This document shows positions 51,965 through 60,676 of a stretch of 64,000 nt of DNA, piece by piece. Location: assembly GCA_030426245.1 (NCBI GenBank), contig JAUHYZ010000001.1, forward strand, positions 1 through 64,000, in the 5' to 3' direction. The stretch is from Alphaproteobacteria bacterium (lineage in GTDB: Bacteria; Pseudomonadota; Alphaproteobacteria; Sphingomonadales; Sphingomonadaceae). Every line of letters starts with the position of its first letter. Within the stretch, counting starts at the first letter, position 1. The translations under genes and the position numbers were made by a program. The notes under the pieces were generated by a model. That model did not search any database. It saw only the letters and a program-made list of their open reading frames with translations, and was not told where the DNA came from.

Positions 51965-53503
51965 ATGGAAGAAACCGAAGAGCAGCAAGCGACAATCGAT
52001 TTTCTGTCTCGGCCCGAGAGTTATGAAGGCGTATCGTCCGTCGAACGGATCGATACCCATGCGGCCATCGTCTTCCTCGCTGGCGACTGCGCGTACAAGC
52101 TCAAGAGAGCGGTCCGCTATTCCTATCTGGATTTTTCGACGATCGAGAAACGCCGGAAGGTCTGCGAAGCCGAACTGCGTCTGAACCGTAGAACAGCGCC
52201 GGAGCTCTATCTCGAAGTACGCAGCGTCAACCGTATGGCAGATGGTTCGATCGGATTTGGTGAAGGGGAGGCTGTTGACTGGCTCATCGTGATGCGCCGC
52301 TTCGACAGTGACAGCCTGCTTGAAGAAGTTGCCGAGCGCGGCGAGCTCGATGCACCGCTCGTCCTCGATCTGGCCGATCACATCGTGAGCTTTCACAAGG
52401 ACGCGGAAATTGTCGAGGGAGGCGATGGGGCGGACCGCTTGCACAAGGTCATCGACGGTAATCGGGGGAGCATGTCCGCTCTCCCCGAGGATGCACTCGC
52501 TCCACAAGACTGCGAAACCTTGCACAGGCGCAGCCTGGAGGCGCTGGAGGCTGTATCCGGTCTTTTGGATAGGCGGGCTGCGAATGGCCATGTCCGCCAT
52601 TGTCACGGCGACATGCATCTTGCGAATATCTGCCTTTGGCAAGGCAAGCCCACGCTTTTCGATTGTCTCGAATTCGAAGACGAACTCGCGAAGACCGACG
52701 TGCTGTACGATCTGGCCTTCTTGCTGATGGATCTTTGGGAAAACGGCTATCACGCTCAGGCGTCATTGCTGTTCAACCGGTATCTTGACCTTTGCAACGA
52801 GACGGACGGGATCGAGGCTATCCCGCTGTTCATGTCCGTACGTGCAGCGGTCCGGGCCCATGTCAGCGCGACAGCCGCTGACCAACAGAGATCGGATGAA
52901 GAGAAGGCGCAATTGCTCCGCACCGCTCGCGAATATCTGGATGCGGCCATGTCCTTTCTCGACATGCCAAAGCCAATGCTGGTGGCGATCGGCGGCCTCA
53001 GCGGCACCGGCAAATCGACATTGGCGGGATTGCTGGCACCGGAAATCGGCGGGGCGCCGGGCGCCCGATGGCTGCGCAGCGATGTGACGCGCAAATTGAT
53101 GGCAGGCGTCGGTCCGGAGGAAAAGCTGCCGGCGGATGCCTACACGCCGGAGCGCAGTGCCGCCGTTTATGCAAGATTGATCGAAGACGCACAGAGCACA
53201 CTTGCAGCGGGACGCACCGTCATCGTCGATGCCGTTTTCGCTCGGCCGGAGGAACGCCAGATGGTCAGCCAAGTGGCAAATGAGGCTGGCGTTCCCTTCA
53301 CCGGCTTCTGGCTCGAGGCGTCCCGGCAGACCCTTCTCTCGCGTGTCGAAGCCAGAAAAGGGGACGCGTCGGATGCCGATCGGGACGTCGTGCGCCGCCA
53401 GCTCGACTATGAGGTGGGAGATCTGGCGGATTGGATCCGCGTCGATTCCGACAAGCCAAAAGAGCAGAGCCTGTCGACCCTGCTGGGCTCGCTGAAGCAG
53501 TAG
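51965..53503 (+). CDS. Two-domain kinase: APH-like phosphotransferase plus P-loop ATPase
   Basis: 512 aa. The N-terminal half is an aminoglycoside-phosphotransferase-like kinase with HGDMHLAN (Asp216 and Asn221 of the Brenner motif) and Asp233 in LFDCLEF. The C-terminal half is a P-loop kinase (GLSGTGKS, 344-351) with IVDAVFARPEERQ. This bifunctional architecture is widespread in Proteobacteria and Actinobacteria near universal stress proteins, P-type ATPases and acetate-type ligases; its substrates are unknown. It follows the L,D-transpeptidase gene. Confidence 0.87.
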   Translation: MEETEEQQATIDFLSRPESYEGVSSVERIDTHAAIVFLAGDCAYKLKRAVRYSYLDFSTIEKRRKVCEAELRLNRRTAPELYLEVRSVNRMADGSIGFGEGEAVDWLIVMRRFDSDSLLEEVAERGELDAPLVLDLADHIVSFHKDAEIVEGGDGADRLHKVIDGNRGSMSALPEDALAPQDCETLHRRSLEALEAVSGLLDRRAANGHVRHCHGDMHLANICLWQGKPTLFDCLEFEDELAKTDVLYDLAFLLMDLWENGYHAQASLLFNRYLDLCNETDGIEAIPLFMSVRAAVRAHVSATAADQQRSDEEKAQLLRTAREYLDAAMSFLDMPKPMLVAIGGLSGTGKSTLAGLLAPEIGGAPGARWLRSDVTRKLMAGVGPEEKLPADAYTPERSAAVYARLIEDAQSTLAAGRTVIVDAVFARPEERQMVSQVANEAGVPFTGFWLEASRQTLLSRVEARKGDASDADRDVVRRQLDYEVGDLADWIRVDSDKPKEQSLSTLLGSLKQ

Positions 53504-53549
53504 TTTCTACTCCGCCGCCAAGGCCAGTGAACAAAATGGCTGGTCAAAT

Positions 53550-53565
53550 TTGGTACCGGTAACTA
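53550..53565. promoter_or_regulatory. LacI-like operator candidate 1
   Basis: TTGGTACC/GGTAACTA: a CG-centred palindrome, 6 of 8 arm positions complementary, 63 bp before the first SDR start. It is shared with 55175, 59271 and (half) 63310. Confidence 0.65.
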
Positions 53566-53627
53566 AAAAAGGGCATAAGCCGGACGAATCCAAATCATCA
53601 GTCCGGCGCCCTGGAGGAGAGAGACCC

Positions 53628-54365
53628 TTGGCATCACCAATCATGCTCGTGACCGGCGGCAGCCGAGGTATCGGCGCGGCCATCGTCCGCCTTGCCGCTG
53701 AACGCGGCTATGACGTTGCGTTCAATTATGCCAGCCGGCGGGACGAAGCTGAAAAGGTCGCGGACGAAGTCAGGGCCAAGGGGCAGCGGGCACTCGTCGT
53801 TCAGGCCGACATGGCCCGTGAGGCGGACATCGTGAAGATGTTCGAGCAAACTGATGCCGAGCTCGGCCGGCTCGACTGCATGGTTTACAATGCCGGTATC
53901 GGCCCTACGCCCGGCCGGCTTGCAGATGCCGATTGGGCGGAACTGCGCAGGGTGATGGATGTGAACCTGCTGGGCGCGCACATTGCATGCCGCGAGGCAG
54001 TCAAGCGCATGTCTACCGAGCGGGGCGGGCAGGGCGGAAGCATCGTCCTTATGGGTTCGCGCGCTGGCTATTATGGCGCACCTGGCAGGGCGATCGTCTA
54101 TGCGACATCCAAGGGCGGCATGGACGCGCTCAATTACGGCCTCGGCAAGGAAGTGGCAGCCGAAGGTATCCGAGTGAACCTGGTTTCGCCGGGGCCGATC
54201 TCTACCGACATGAACAATGAACAGTCCGCTCCAGAGCGGGTGAAAGAGATACCGATGGGCCGCTATGGCAAGCCGGAAGAGGTCGCCTCTGCAGTGCTCT
54301 TCCTTGCCTCCAGCGAAGCATCCTTCGTCTCATCGGCTAGCCTCATGGTCAGCGGCGCACGCTGA
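53628..54365 (+). CDS. Short-chain dehydrogenase/reductase (SDR), copy 1
   Basis: 245 aa. A TTG start at 53628 is chosen because GGAGGAGA ends 7 bp before it; the frame opens 78 bp earlier, over the operator. Cofactor motif VTGGSRGIG, NAG in MVYNAGIG, catalytic Ser in MGSRAG and Tyr-x3-Lys in VYATSK, then SPGPISTDM. Classical NAD(P)-dependent alcohol/ketone oxidoreductase. Forms an operon with a second, related SDR. Confidence 0.9.
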   Translation: MASPIMLVTGGSRGIGAAIVRLAAERGYDVAFNYASRRDEAEKVADEVRAKGQRALVVQADMAREADIVKMFEQTDAELGRLDCMVYNAGIGPTPGRLADADWAELRRVMDVNLLGAHIACREAVKRMSTERGGQGGSIVLMGSRAGYYGAPGRAIVYATSKGGMDALNYGLGKEVAAEGIRVNLVSPGPISTDMNNEQSAPERVKEIPMGRYGKPEEVASAVLFLASSEASFVSSASLMVSGAR

Positions 54366-54395
54366 GACAGGCCCGGAAAATCAGGAGAACGCAAG

Positions 54396-55136
54396 ATGAC
54401 CGCACCTGTTATGCTCGTCGCTGCCGGAAGCCGCAGCATTGGCGCTGCGATTGCGCGCAAGGCCGCGGATGACGGCTATGATGTCGCCATCAACTACGTA
54501 AGCAACCGGGAAGCCGCAGAAGGTGTCGCCGAATATGTCCGGGGGAAGGGCCGCAAGGCAGCGCTAATCCAGGCAGACATGACCCTGGAAGACGATATCC
54601 GGAAAATGTTCGCTGAATTCGACCAGCATTTCGGCAGGCTCGATTGCCTGGTTTACAATGCTGGCGGATCTGGCGGGAAGGGATCCCCGCTTGCCGATGT
54701 CGCTACCGAAACCTTGCGCAAGGCGCATGATCTCAACGCCCTGGGCGCCCACTTCTGTGCCGCCGAGGCGATCCGGCGAATGTCGACAAAGAATGGCGGT
54801 GAGGGCGGAAATATCGTGTTCATCACTTCGCGCTCGGCCGAATATGGCAACCCGGGCCTGGCGGTCTGGTATGCCTCCACCAAGCGCGCGCAGGAGGTGC
54901 TGGCGACCGCGCTCAGCAAGGAAGTGGCGGAGGAAGGCATCCGCGTGAATGCCGTCTCGCCCGGGCCGATCCATACCGATGCCAACGATCCGAACGTATG
55001 GCCGGAGCGGATCAACTGGATTCCGATGCGTCGCTTCGGCAAGCCGCCTGAAGTGGCCAACGCAGTGTTGTTTCTGGCCTCGCCGGAAGCGTCATTCATC
55101 ACAGGCGTGATCCTCAATGTATCGGGAGGACGGTAA
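54396..55136 (+). CDS. Short-chain dehydrogenase/reductase (SDR), copy 2, altered cofactor motif
   Basis: 246 aa, clearly paralogous to copy 1 (similar FGRLDCLVYNAG, NPGLAVWYASTK, SPGPIHTD, LFLASPEASF). The Tyr-x3-Lys and Ser are kept. The glycine-rich TGGSRGIG motif has become AAGSRSIG, losing Thr and two glycines, so cofactor binding may be altered. ATG 54396 has AGGAGAACG upstream. The two SDRs may act as a heteromeric pair or on opposite stereo-isomers. Confidence 0.86.
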   Translation: MTAPVMLVAAGSRSIGAAIARKAADDGYDVAINYVSNREAAEGVAEYVRGKGRKAALIQADMTLEDDIRKMFAEFDQHFGRLDCLVYNAGGSGGKGSPLADVATETLRKAHDLNALGAHFCAAEAIRRMSTKNGGEGGNIVFITSRSAEYGNPGLAVWYASTKRAQEVLATALSKEVAEEGIRVNAVSPGPIHTDANDPNVWPERINWIPMRRFGKPPEVANAVLFLASPEASFITGVILNVSGGR

Positions 55137-55174
55137 TCGCCGGCTTTGATGGAAGTGACATTTTTGTTTGAAAA

Positions 55175-55190
55175 CAGGTACCGGTAACAG
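55175..55190. promoter_or_regulatory. LacI-like operator candidate 2
   Basis: CAGGTACC/GGTAACAG, the same core as site 1 (ten bases, GGTACCGGTAAC, identical). It lies about 190 bp before the beta-propeller gene, in the 247-bp gap after the SDR operon. Confidence 0.65.
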
Positions 55191-55383
55191 GAATCGATTG
55201 CGGATGAGCAGGCAGGACCATAAGGTCTGAGCAAGGCTGGGACATGGCTTGCACGGCGGGAAGAACAGCCAGCCGTACTGACGAACCGGGCGGCCCATAA
55301 GGTAGAAAATGCCGGGCATATTTCGAATGGATAGCCGGGCGCCGAATGGCCGCCCGGGAACGATTGAATGAGAGGATGATGGA

Positions 55384-56406
55384 ATGGCGAAAGAGGAAGT
55401 CCGTTTCGAACTGGTGCCCAACTGGGAAAAGTGCCCCGAGGGCGACGAATATTCGCATGAGGACGTCGCTGCCGTGGCGTGCGATTCGAAGGACAGGGTC
55501 TATCTTCACACCCGCAATGCGCACCGCGTCATGGTCTATGACGAGGATGGCAACTTCATAAAGAAGTGGGGCGACGGTGTGTTCGGCCGCGCCCATGGTA
55601 TGACGATCAAGGACGACATCTGCTATTGCACCGATGACATCCAGAGTGTGATCCGCGTGTTCGACCTGGACGGCAATTTCCAGTGGCAGCTCGGCGAGCC
55701 ATTCAAGGTGACCGACACCGGCTATGGCAATATCCGCGGGCGCAAGGCCGAGATCCATCATAACGAATTCGTCGAACGCGCCATGGGCCCGTTCAATTGC
55801 TGCTGCAACGTCGCGGTCGCTTCGAACGGCGATATCTTCGTTGCCGACGGGTATGGCAATGCACGCATCCATCACTTCGACAAGGACGGCAATCTGCTCA
55901 ACAGCTGGGGCGAAGTCGGTACTGAGCCGGGGCAGTTCCATCTGCCGCACGGGATCGCGCTGGACAATGACGAGAACGTCATCGTCTGCGATCGCGAGAA
56001 CGACCGCTTGCAGTTTTTCACCCGCGAAGGCGAGTTCATCAAGGAATGGACGGACGTGCTCCGCCCGACCGACTGCACCGTGGATGAGGACGGGCTGATC
56101 TACGTTTCCGAGCTTTGGCGTCCTGCGGAGCCGGGGCAGGGAAGCTTCGTACATGGCTTCCCCGATACCGATCTGCCTGGCCGAGTGACCGTTTTCTATC
56201 CCGATGGAACGATCGCCGCGCGTTGGGGCGCGGATAGTGACAACCGCACGGCACCAGGGAACTTCATCGCCCCGCACGGCCTTGCGCTGGATAGCAAGGG
56301 CAGCCTTTATGTCGCTGAAGTTTCGACGACATTTGGCGGTATTCGCAAGATCCCGAAGGATGAAACCTGCGCGCATCAAATCCAGAAATTCCGCCGCGTA
56401 CGGTAA
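55384..56406 (+). CDS. Six-bladed beta-propeller (NHL-repeat) protein
   Basis: 340 aa with at least five NHL-type repeats (for example DGNFIKKWGDGVFGRAHGM, GNLLNSWGEVGTEPGQFHLP, GEFIKEWTDVLRPTDC). Similar to the propeller of peptidyl-alpha-hydroxyglycine lyase and to SMP-30/gluconolactonase-like folds, both metal-dependent. No signal peptide, so cytoplasmic. A cluster of three Cys (FNCCCNVAV) sits mid-protein. A lactonase or lyase role in a sugar-acid-like pathway is possible but unproven. First gene of a three-gene operon. Confidence 0.78.
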   Translation: MAKEEVRFELVPNWEKCPEGDEYSHEDVAAVACDSKDRVYLHTRNAHRVMVYDEDGNFIKKWGDGVFGRAHGMTIKDDICYCTDDIQSVIRVFDLDGNFQWQLGEPFKVTDTGYGNIRGRKAEIHHNEFVERAMGPFNCCCNVAVASNGDIFVADGYGNARIHHFDKDGNLLNSWGEVGTEPGQFHLPHGIALDNDENVIVCDRENDRLQFFTREGEFIKEWTDVLRPTDCTVDEDGLIYVSELWRPAEPGQGSFVHGFPDTDLPGRVTVFYPDGTIAARWGADSDNRTAPGNFIAPHGLALDSKGSLYVAEVSTTFGGIRKIPKDETCAHQIQKFRRVR

Positions 56407-56418
56407 TTGGGGGGCATG

Positions 56419-57138
56419 ATGCCACAACCACTGGTCGCCAACCTCGTCTGCGGCAGTCCCTGGCGCAATCACGACTATGACAATGCACGGCTGCGTCTTG
56501 GCCAGGTACTTTACGATTTGAACGGGATCAGGACAGATTGCTACCAGGATTATGAGGATCTTGGCGGCATTGCGCTGGGCGATCTGCTCGTGACCTATAC
56601 CTCGCAGATCGAGGTGACCGAAAAAGCTTCGACCAATCTTCGCCGCTGGCTGGAGAAGGGCGGCCGCTGGTTCGCGATGCACAGCACCACCTCGGTGGCG
56701 GGCAATATGGCGATGGCTAGCCTGCTCGGTACCCAGTTTATCGATCATCCGCCCTATCATGAGTTCACTGTGAACGTGATGAAGCCGGACGATCCGTTGC
56801 TGGAGGGGATATCGGACTTTACCGTCACGGACGAGCTGCACTGCGTCGAAAAAGTTACCGAGGACATCGAGGTGCTGCTCCAGGCGACCTGGGGCGGCAG
56901 GGGCATTCTCGGCAAGGACCACGAAGTGGCGGAACGGCCGCTAATGTACCGACGCAGTATCGGGGATGCCGGGGGCGGGGTGCTCTATCTGGCCTTGGGC
57001 CATGCAAACCGGCCCTATGATAAGCCGCGACCCAACTATCCTGACCAGCCCGACTATCGCGGCCCGTGGGGCAGTGAGCCTTTCGACACAATCATACGCC
57101 GCGGCTGTGAATGGGCGGCCAGACGCAAGGAGTTTTAG
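56419..57138 (+). CDS. ThuA-like domain protein
   Basis: 239 aa. Glutamine-amidotransferase-like ThuA fold: VANLVCGSPWRNHDY, GDLLVTYTSQIE, LEKGGRWFAMHSTTS, FIDHPPYHEFTV, LALGHANRPY. ThuA members occur with keto-sugar and disaccharide catabolism. The second of two adjacent ATGs (56419) is better spaced from the GGGGGG ribosome site. It follows the propeller gene by 12 bp. The reaction of ThuA proteins is poorly defined. Confidence 0.8.
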   Translation: MPQPLVANLVCGSPWRNHDYDNARLRLGQVLYDLNGIRTDCYQDYEDLGGIALGDLLVTYTSQIEVTEKASTNLRRWLEKGGRWFAMHSTTSVAGNMAMASLLGTQFIDHPPYHEFTVNVMKPDDPLLEGISDFTVTDELHCVEKVTEDIEVLLQATWGGRGILGKDHEVAERPLMYRRSIGDAGGGVLYLALGHANRPYDKPRPNYPDQPDYRGPWGSEPFDTIIRRGCEWAARRKEF

Positions 57139-57142
57139 TGAA

Positions 57143-57496
57143 ATGGCAGTTGAAATGATGCGGCTTATCCTCAAGCCCGCCGGAGCCGATGAGGCGACCG
57201 CCGCTGCAAAGCAGATCTGGGTCGATCTGGCCGTGGATAGCGAAACGGGGCAGAGTACGGGACCGTTTCCGGCGTGGGGCCGGGTGGGCGATTGGCAGCA
57301 GCCTGACACTTTGGTTCCATTCACACTGATGATGGACGGACGGATGGATACCGGCATTTATGCGAGCGAAAATCAGCGCAGCGATGTGCTTGAAATTCGC
57401 AAGGCCGACATTGGCGAGGGCAAGATGATTGTGCTCAAATCCGGAAGTGAAACGAGCAATTATGTGATCGAGAGCCTCAAGCCGCTTATCGGCTGA
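57143..57496 (+). CDS. Conserved-looking 117-aa protein, function unknown
   Basis: 117 aa from ATG 57143, 4 bp after the ThuA stop, so certainly co-transcribed. Mixed alpha/beta, acidic, no signal or membrane segment; motifs VDLAVDSETGQSTGP, PAWGRVGDWQQPD, VIESLKPLIG. I do not recognise the family. The longer open frame upstream overlaps ThuA and is rejected. It may be a small subunit of an enzyme with ThuA or the propeller. Confidence 0.7.
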   Translation: MAVEMMRLILKPAGADEATAAAKQIWVDLAVDSETGQSTGPFPAWGRVGDWQQPDTLVPFTLMMDGRMDTGIYASENQRSDVLEIRKADIGEGKMIVLKSGSETSNYVIESLKPLIG

Positions 57497-57531
57497 GGCG
57501 CGGCCTTGTCGGCCTGTCGGAGACGCGCGCT

Positions 57532-57984
57532 TCAGTTCTTCATCCAGGGATTGTCCTTGTCGGCCTGAATCTCCGGGCCGTGACCGATCCGCGAAAACAG
57601 CTTGATCACGCGGCCGTCCGGATCTTCGATGCCGACGGCCCAGGATAGTCCGGTCGCGAAAACGCCGGAGTGGTTGATGTCGCCCAACCGGTCCAGATGC
57701 TCCGACCATGCTTCCAGCGCGGCAAGGTCGGGGACATGCAGCGTCACTGGATCGAAGCGTTTTGCCGCCTTGGCATGTTCGGGCAGAAGCCGCAGATCGA
57801 GTGTCGCAAAGCCATCGATGCGGCAGATATAGGCATAGATGTTCCCGTCCGTGTCGATATGGTCGGCCGCTGCGATGCGTTCTGCGCCGAACACGCGTTC
57901 GTAAAATGCAAGGGAACGTGCACAGTCCGCCACTGCGAATTTCAATGTGCGGAGCCCGTCGAGCTTGGGTGCATCAGCAGTCAT
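57532..57984 (-). CDS. VOC-superfamily protein
   Basis: 150 aa, one VOC unit: LKFAVADCARSLAFYERVFGAERI, FATLDLRLLPE, INHSGVFATGLSWAVGIEDPDGRVIKLF. It looks like a metal-poor or non-classical VOC: the first His is replaced. Downstream of the enolase-superfamily gene with a 42-bp gap, same operon. Possibly an epimerase or lyase of the acyl/sugar-acid pathway. Confidence 0.72.
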   Translation of the reverse strand: MTADAPKLDGLRTLKFAVADCARSLAFYERVFGAERIAAADHIDTDGNIYAYICRIDGFATLDLRLLPEHAKAAKRFDPVTLHVPDLAALEAWSEHLDRLGDINHSGVFATGLSWAVGIEDPDGRVIKLFSRIGHGPEIQADKDNPWMKN

Positions 57985-58026
57985 TCAATCTTGCCTTTCG
58001 CTAATCGGGATGCCCTGTTTCCGGCT

Positions 58027-59082
58027 TCACGCGGCGGCACATTTGGCGAGCACGTCTTCATCGAATTCCAGCCCGAGCCCGGCAGCATCCGGAAGAACCA
58101 GTTCGCCGTCCTCGATCTGCATCGGTTCCTTGAACAAAGGCTGGCCCCAAGGGACGAGGCCGACAATCAGACCATTGGGGACCGCCGCAAGCCCTCGGCT
58201 GAGCACTTCCGATGCCAGGTGGTTCACCACTTGCCGGCCATGGGCTTCGGCCATGTGCGCCACCTTCAGAAAGCCGGTGAATCCCAGATCCTGGTCGATC
58301 ATGACATAGTCGGAGCAACGGTTTTCCAACAGACGCGCGAACTCGTGCCCATATTGAAATATTTCGCCGGCGCAGGTGCGCTGTTCGATTGTATCGGTCA
58401 CCTGGCGCATGGCGTCGTAATCGTGAGAGGCGACCGGATCTTCGATCCAGAACAGGCCGAGTTCTTCGGTTCCCCGGGCGAAGCGGACGGCATTGCGCAG
58501 GCCCCACTGGAAATTGCCGTCCACGATGATCTCGACCTCGGGGCCCACGCATTCGCGGATAAAGCGTACATGCTCGATCGCTGCGTCCAGCGGGGCGAGC
58601 CCGCATGGGGCTTTGACGGCCCGGAAACCACGCCCGATCACATCTTCCAGATGCTTTGCCACCTTGTCCTTCGGCGGACCGGGCATGAGACCCCAATTGG
58701 CCGAGACAGGCATGCGGTTTCGAAATCCGCCGGCGAGTTTCCAAACCGGCAGACCCGCTGCCTTGCCCGCAAGATCCCAGCAGGCGACGTCGATCGCGCT
58801 CGCTGCCCGCAATTCCAGGCCGGACAGCGCTGCCCCCAACTGCCCGGCATAAACCGTCTTGTGAATGGCTTCTGTTCGTGTCGGGTCGGAACCGGTCAGG
58901 TGCTCGACCATGGCTTCGATCAGCAGAACCATGGGCCGTGTATTTCTGGGATTGACCCGGCTGACATAGGCGATTCCGGTCAAGCCTTCATCCGTCTGCA
59001 GCTGCAGCGTGACATGGCGGCCTTTCATCACGCCTTCGAAATCGACGTCGACCGCATCCACCCTGCATCCTGTGATTTTCAA
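58027..59082 (-). CDS. Enolase-superfamily dehydratase/racemase (mandelate racemase subgroup)
   Basis: 351 aa from a TTG start at 59082 with GGAGAAGG just upstream. The barrel carries Lys157 (VKAP), Asp188 (VDGN), Glu214 (WIEDP), Glu240 (AGE) as metal and base residues, and Asp265/His288 (VNHLASE) as the His-Asp dyad of the mandelate racemase subgroup. The K-x-K motif has lost its second Lys (K-A-P), as in some acid-sugar dehydratases. Expected: Mg2+-dependent dehydration or epimerisation of a 2-hydroxy (sugar) acid. Divergent from the MetE-like gene, with a near-perfect LacI-type palindrome between. Confidence 0.85.
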   Translation of the reverse strand: MKITGCRVDAVDVDFEGVMKGRHVTLQLQTDEGLTGIAYVSRVNPRNTRPMVLLIEAMVEHLTGSDPTRTEAIHKTVYAGQLGAALSGLELRAASAIDVACWDLAGKAAGLPVWKLAGGFRNRMPVSANWGLMPGPPKDKVAKHLEDVIGRGFRAVKAPCGLAPLDAAIEHVRFIRECVGPEVEIIVDGNFQWGLRNAVRFARGTEELGLFWIEDPVASHDYDAMRQVTDTIEQRTCAGEIFQYGHEFARLLENRCSDYVMIDQDLGFTGFLKVAHMAEAHGRQVVNHLASEVLSRGLAAVPNGLIVGLVPWGQPLFKEPMQIEDGELVLPDAAGLGLEFDEDVLAKCAAA

Positions 59083-59270
59083 TTGCCTTCTCCCATTTGC
59101 GGCATGCCTGGCACTATGCGCTTCGTCCTCGTAACGCTCGATCCTTGGCGCAAGCAGACCGCCTCTGACGGCAGCGTGCAATGTCCTTTGGCAAACCAGT
59201 ATGCCGACAGACGATCACATCCCTGGACAAGAATCGATATTTTGCCCTTCATACACACAAGGAAGGCTGC

Positions 59271-59286
59271 TAGGTACCGGTACCAA
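59271..59286. promoter_or_regulatory. LacI-like operator candidate 3 (best match)
   Basis: TAGGTACC/GGTACCAA: 7 of 8 arm positions complementary. It lies between divergent enolase and MetE-like genes, just before a TTGACA -35-like box (59290-59295). Confidence 0.75.
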
Positions 59287-59319
59287 AATTTGACAATCTT
59301 GTGGAGCGGATAAGAACTA

Positions 59320-60534
59320 ATGCGTCATTCGACCGATTATATTCTCAGCAGCCATGGCGGAAACCTTCCTCGTCCGGCGGAGTTCGACAAGCTTCTGGCC
59401 AAGGCCAGCGAGCATCAAGAAGAAGTTCAGGCAAAACTGCCCGGCGCGGTTGAATGGGTAATCGACAAGCAGATCGAATGCGGCGTCGATATCATCAATG
59501 ACGGCGAATATGTGAAAGCGGCCGAAGGCGGAAATTACGGGTCGTACATGGCGGCGCGTTCGGAAGGCTTTGGCGTGCGTGATACGCCTGAAGGCGCGAA
59601 GCCCAAGCGGGGCTTCACGGCCGAGCGCGAGATTCCCGACTTTCCGGGTTTTTATAAGAGCGGTCTTTGGTTCGCCGGATCCGGTGGCCCTATCCGCCCC
59701 GGCTTTGCCACTCCAGGCGGCCAGATGATCGATTTCAGCCGGCGCCAGCAGACCTGCATCGGCGACATCAAATATACCGGCTATGATCTGATCCAGGCCG
59801 ATATCGATGCGATCAAGAAGGGGCTCGAAGGCAAGAGCGGCGTCGATGGTTTCGTTGCTTCGCTCGGCCCGCTCAGCATGGGCGCCGGCAAGACCAATCT
59901 GCATTATGCAAGCGAAGAAGAATATATGATCGCTGTCGCCGACCTGATGCATGAGGAATATAAGGCGATCACGGATGCAGGTCTGATCGTGCAAGTGGAC
60001 GAACCCGAATTCGCCACCACTTGGAGTTTCTATCCCGACTGGACGGTTGAAGACCTGCGCAAATATCTCGATTTTGCAGTTGAGATCATCAATCACTCGC
60101 TGCGCGGATTGCCGGAAGAGCTCGTGCGATTCCACATGTGCTGGGGCTCGGGCCATCGCCCGCATGTCCACGATATCGGCTTCGAACATCTCGCGGACAA
60201 GCTGCTGGGCATCAATGCGCAATGCTATACGTTCGAAGCTTCGAACCCGCGCCATGCGCACGAATACCACGTCTTCGAGGATCTCAAGCTGCCCGATGGC
60301 AAGATCATCGCACCGGGCGTTGTCGGCCACTATACCGACCTTGTCGAACATCCCGAACTCGTCGCCGAGCGGCTGATCAACTATGCCAAGCTGGTGGGGA
60401 TGGAGAACGTCCATGCCAGCACCGATTGCGGCATCGGCTCGCGCGTCGGCCATGAAGAGATTGTGTGGGCGAAGCTCAAGGCCATGAGCGACGGCTGCCA
60501 GATTGCGACCAAGCGCCTGAAAGCGGGGCTCTGA
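59320..60534 (+). CDS. MetE C-terminal-like zinc alkyl/methyltransferase (methionine synthase II family)
   Basis: 404 aa, only the catalytic barrel of cobalamin-independent methionine synthase. Zn ligands His272 and Cys274 (FHMCWGSGHR), Glu306 (TFEASNPR) and Cys370 (STDCGIGSR) are all present; VDEP (227-230) matches the substrate pocket. Full MetE (about 750 aa) also has an N-terminal barrel that binds folate, absent here, as in epoxyalkane:CoM transferase and similar enzymes, so a thiol alkyl transfer other than methionine synthesis is expected. The start has GGAG 13 bp upstream. Followed by an MFS transporter. Confidence 0.85.
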   Translation: MRHSTDYILSSHGGNLPRPAEFDKLLAKASEHQEEVQAKLPGAVEWVIDKQIECGVDIINDGEYVKAAEGGNYGSYMAARSEGFGVRDTPEGAKPKRGFTAEREIPDFPGFYKSGLWFAGSGGPIRPGFATPGGQMIDFSRRQQTCIGDIKYTGYDLIQADIDAIKKGLEGKSGVDGFVASLGPLSMGAGKTNLHYASEEEYMIAVADLMHEEYKAITDAGLIVQVDEPEFATTWSFYPDWTVEDLRKYLDFAVEIINHSLRGLPEELVRFHMCWGSGHRPHVHDIGFEHLADKLLGINAQCYTFEASNPRHAHEYHVFEDLKLPDGKIIAPGVVGHYTDLVEHPELVAERLINYAKLVGMENVHASTDCGIGSRVGHEEIVWAKLKAMSDGCQIATKRLKAGL

Positions 60535-60676
60535 CCGGGGGGCGAATGCCATCCGTGACAGGTCTGCGAGCGTTGAGAAATCACGGCGCGCCGAAGCAAT
60601 GAATTGAAGCGAACACGCTACTCGTAATGGCGCAAGATAAGCTGCTGAAAAAAGGCAGCATGTGAGAGGATCATTT

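Noticed and set aside
57670-59313. 547-codon plus-strand frame across the VOC and enolase genes
   Set aside because: Both minus-strand genes have catalytic motifs and ribosome sites; the plus frame has none.
60609-60630. Partial resemblance to the IclR site (CGAACAC...CTCGTAAT) before the MFS gene
   Set aside because: Spacing and symmetry differ from sites at 14342 and 23117.
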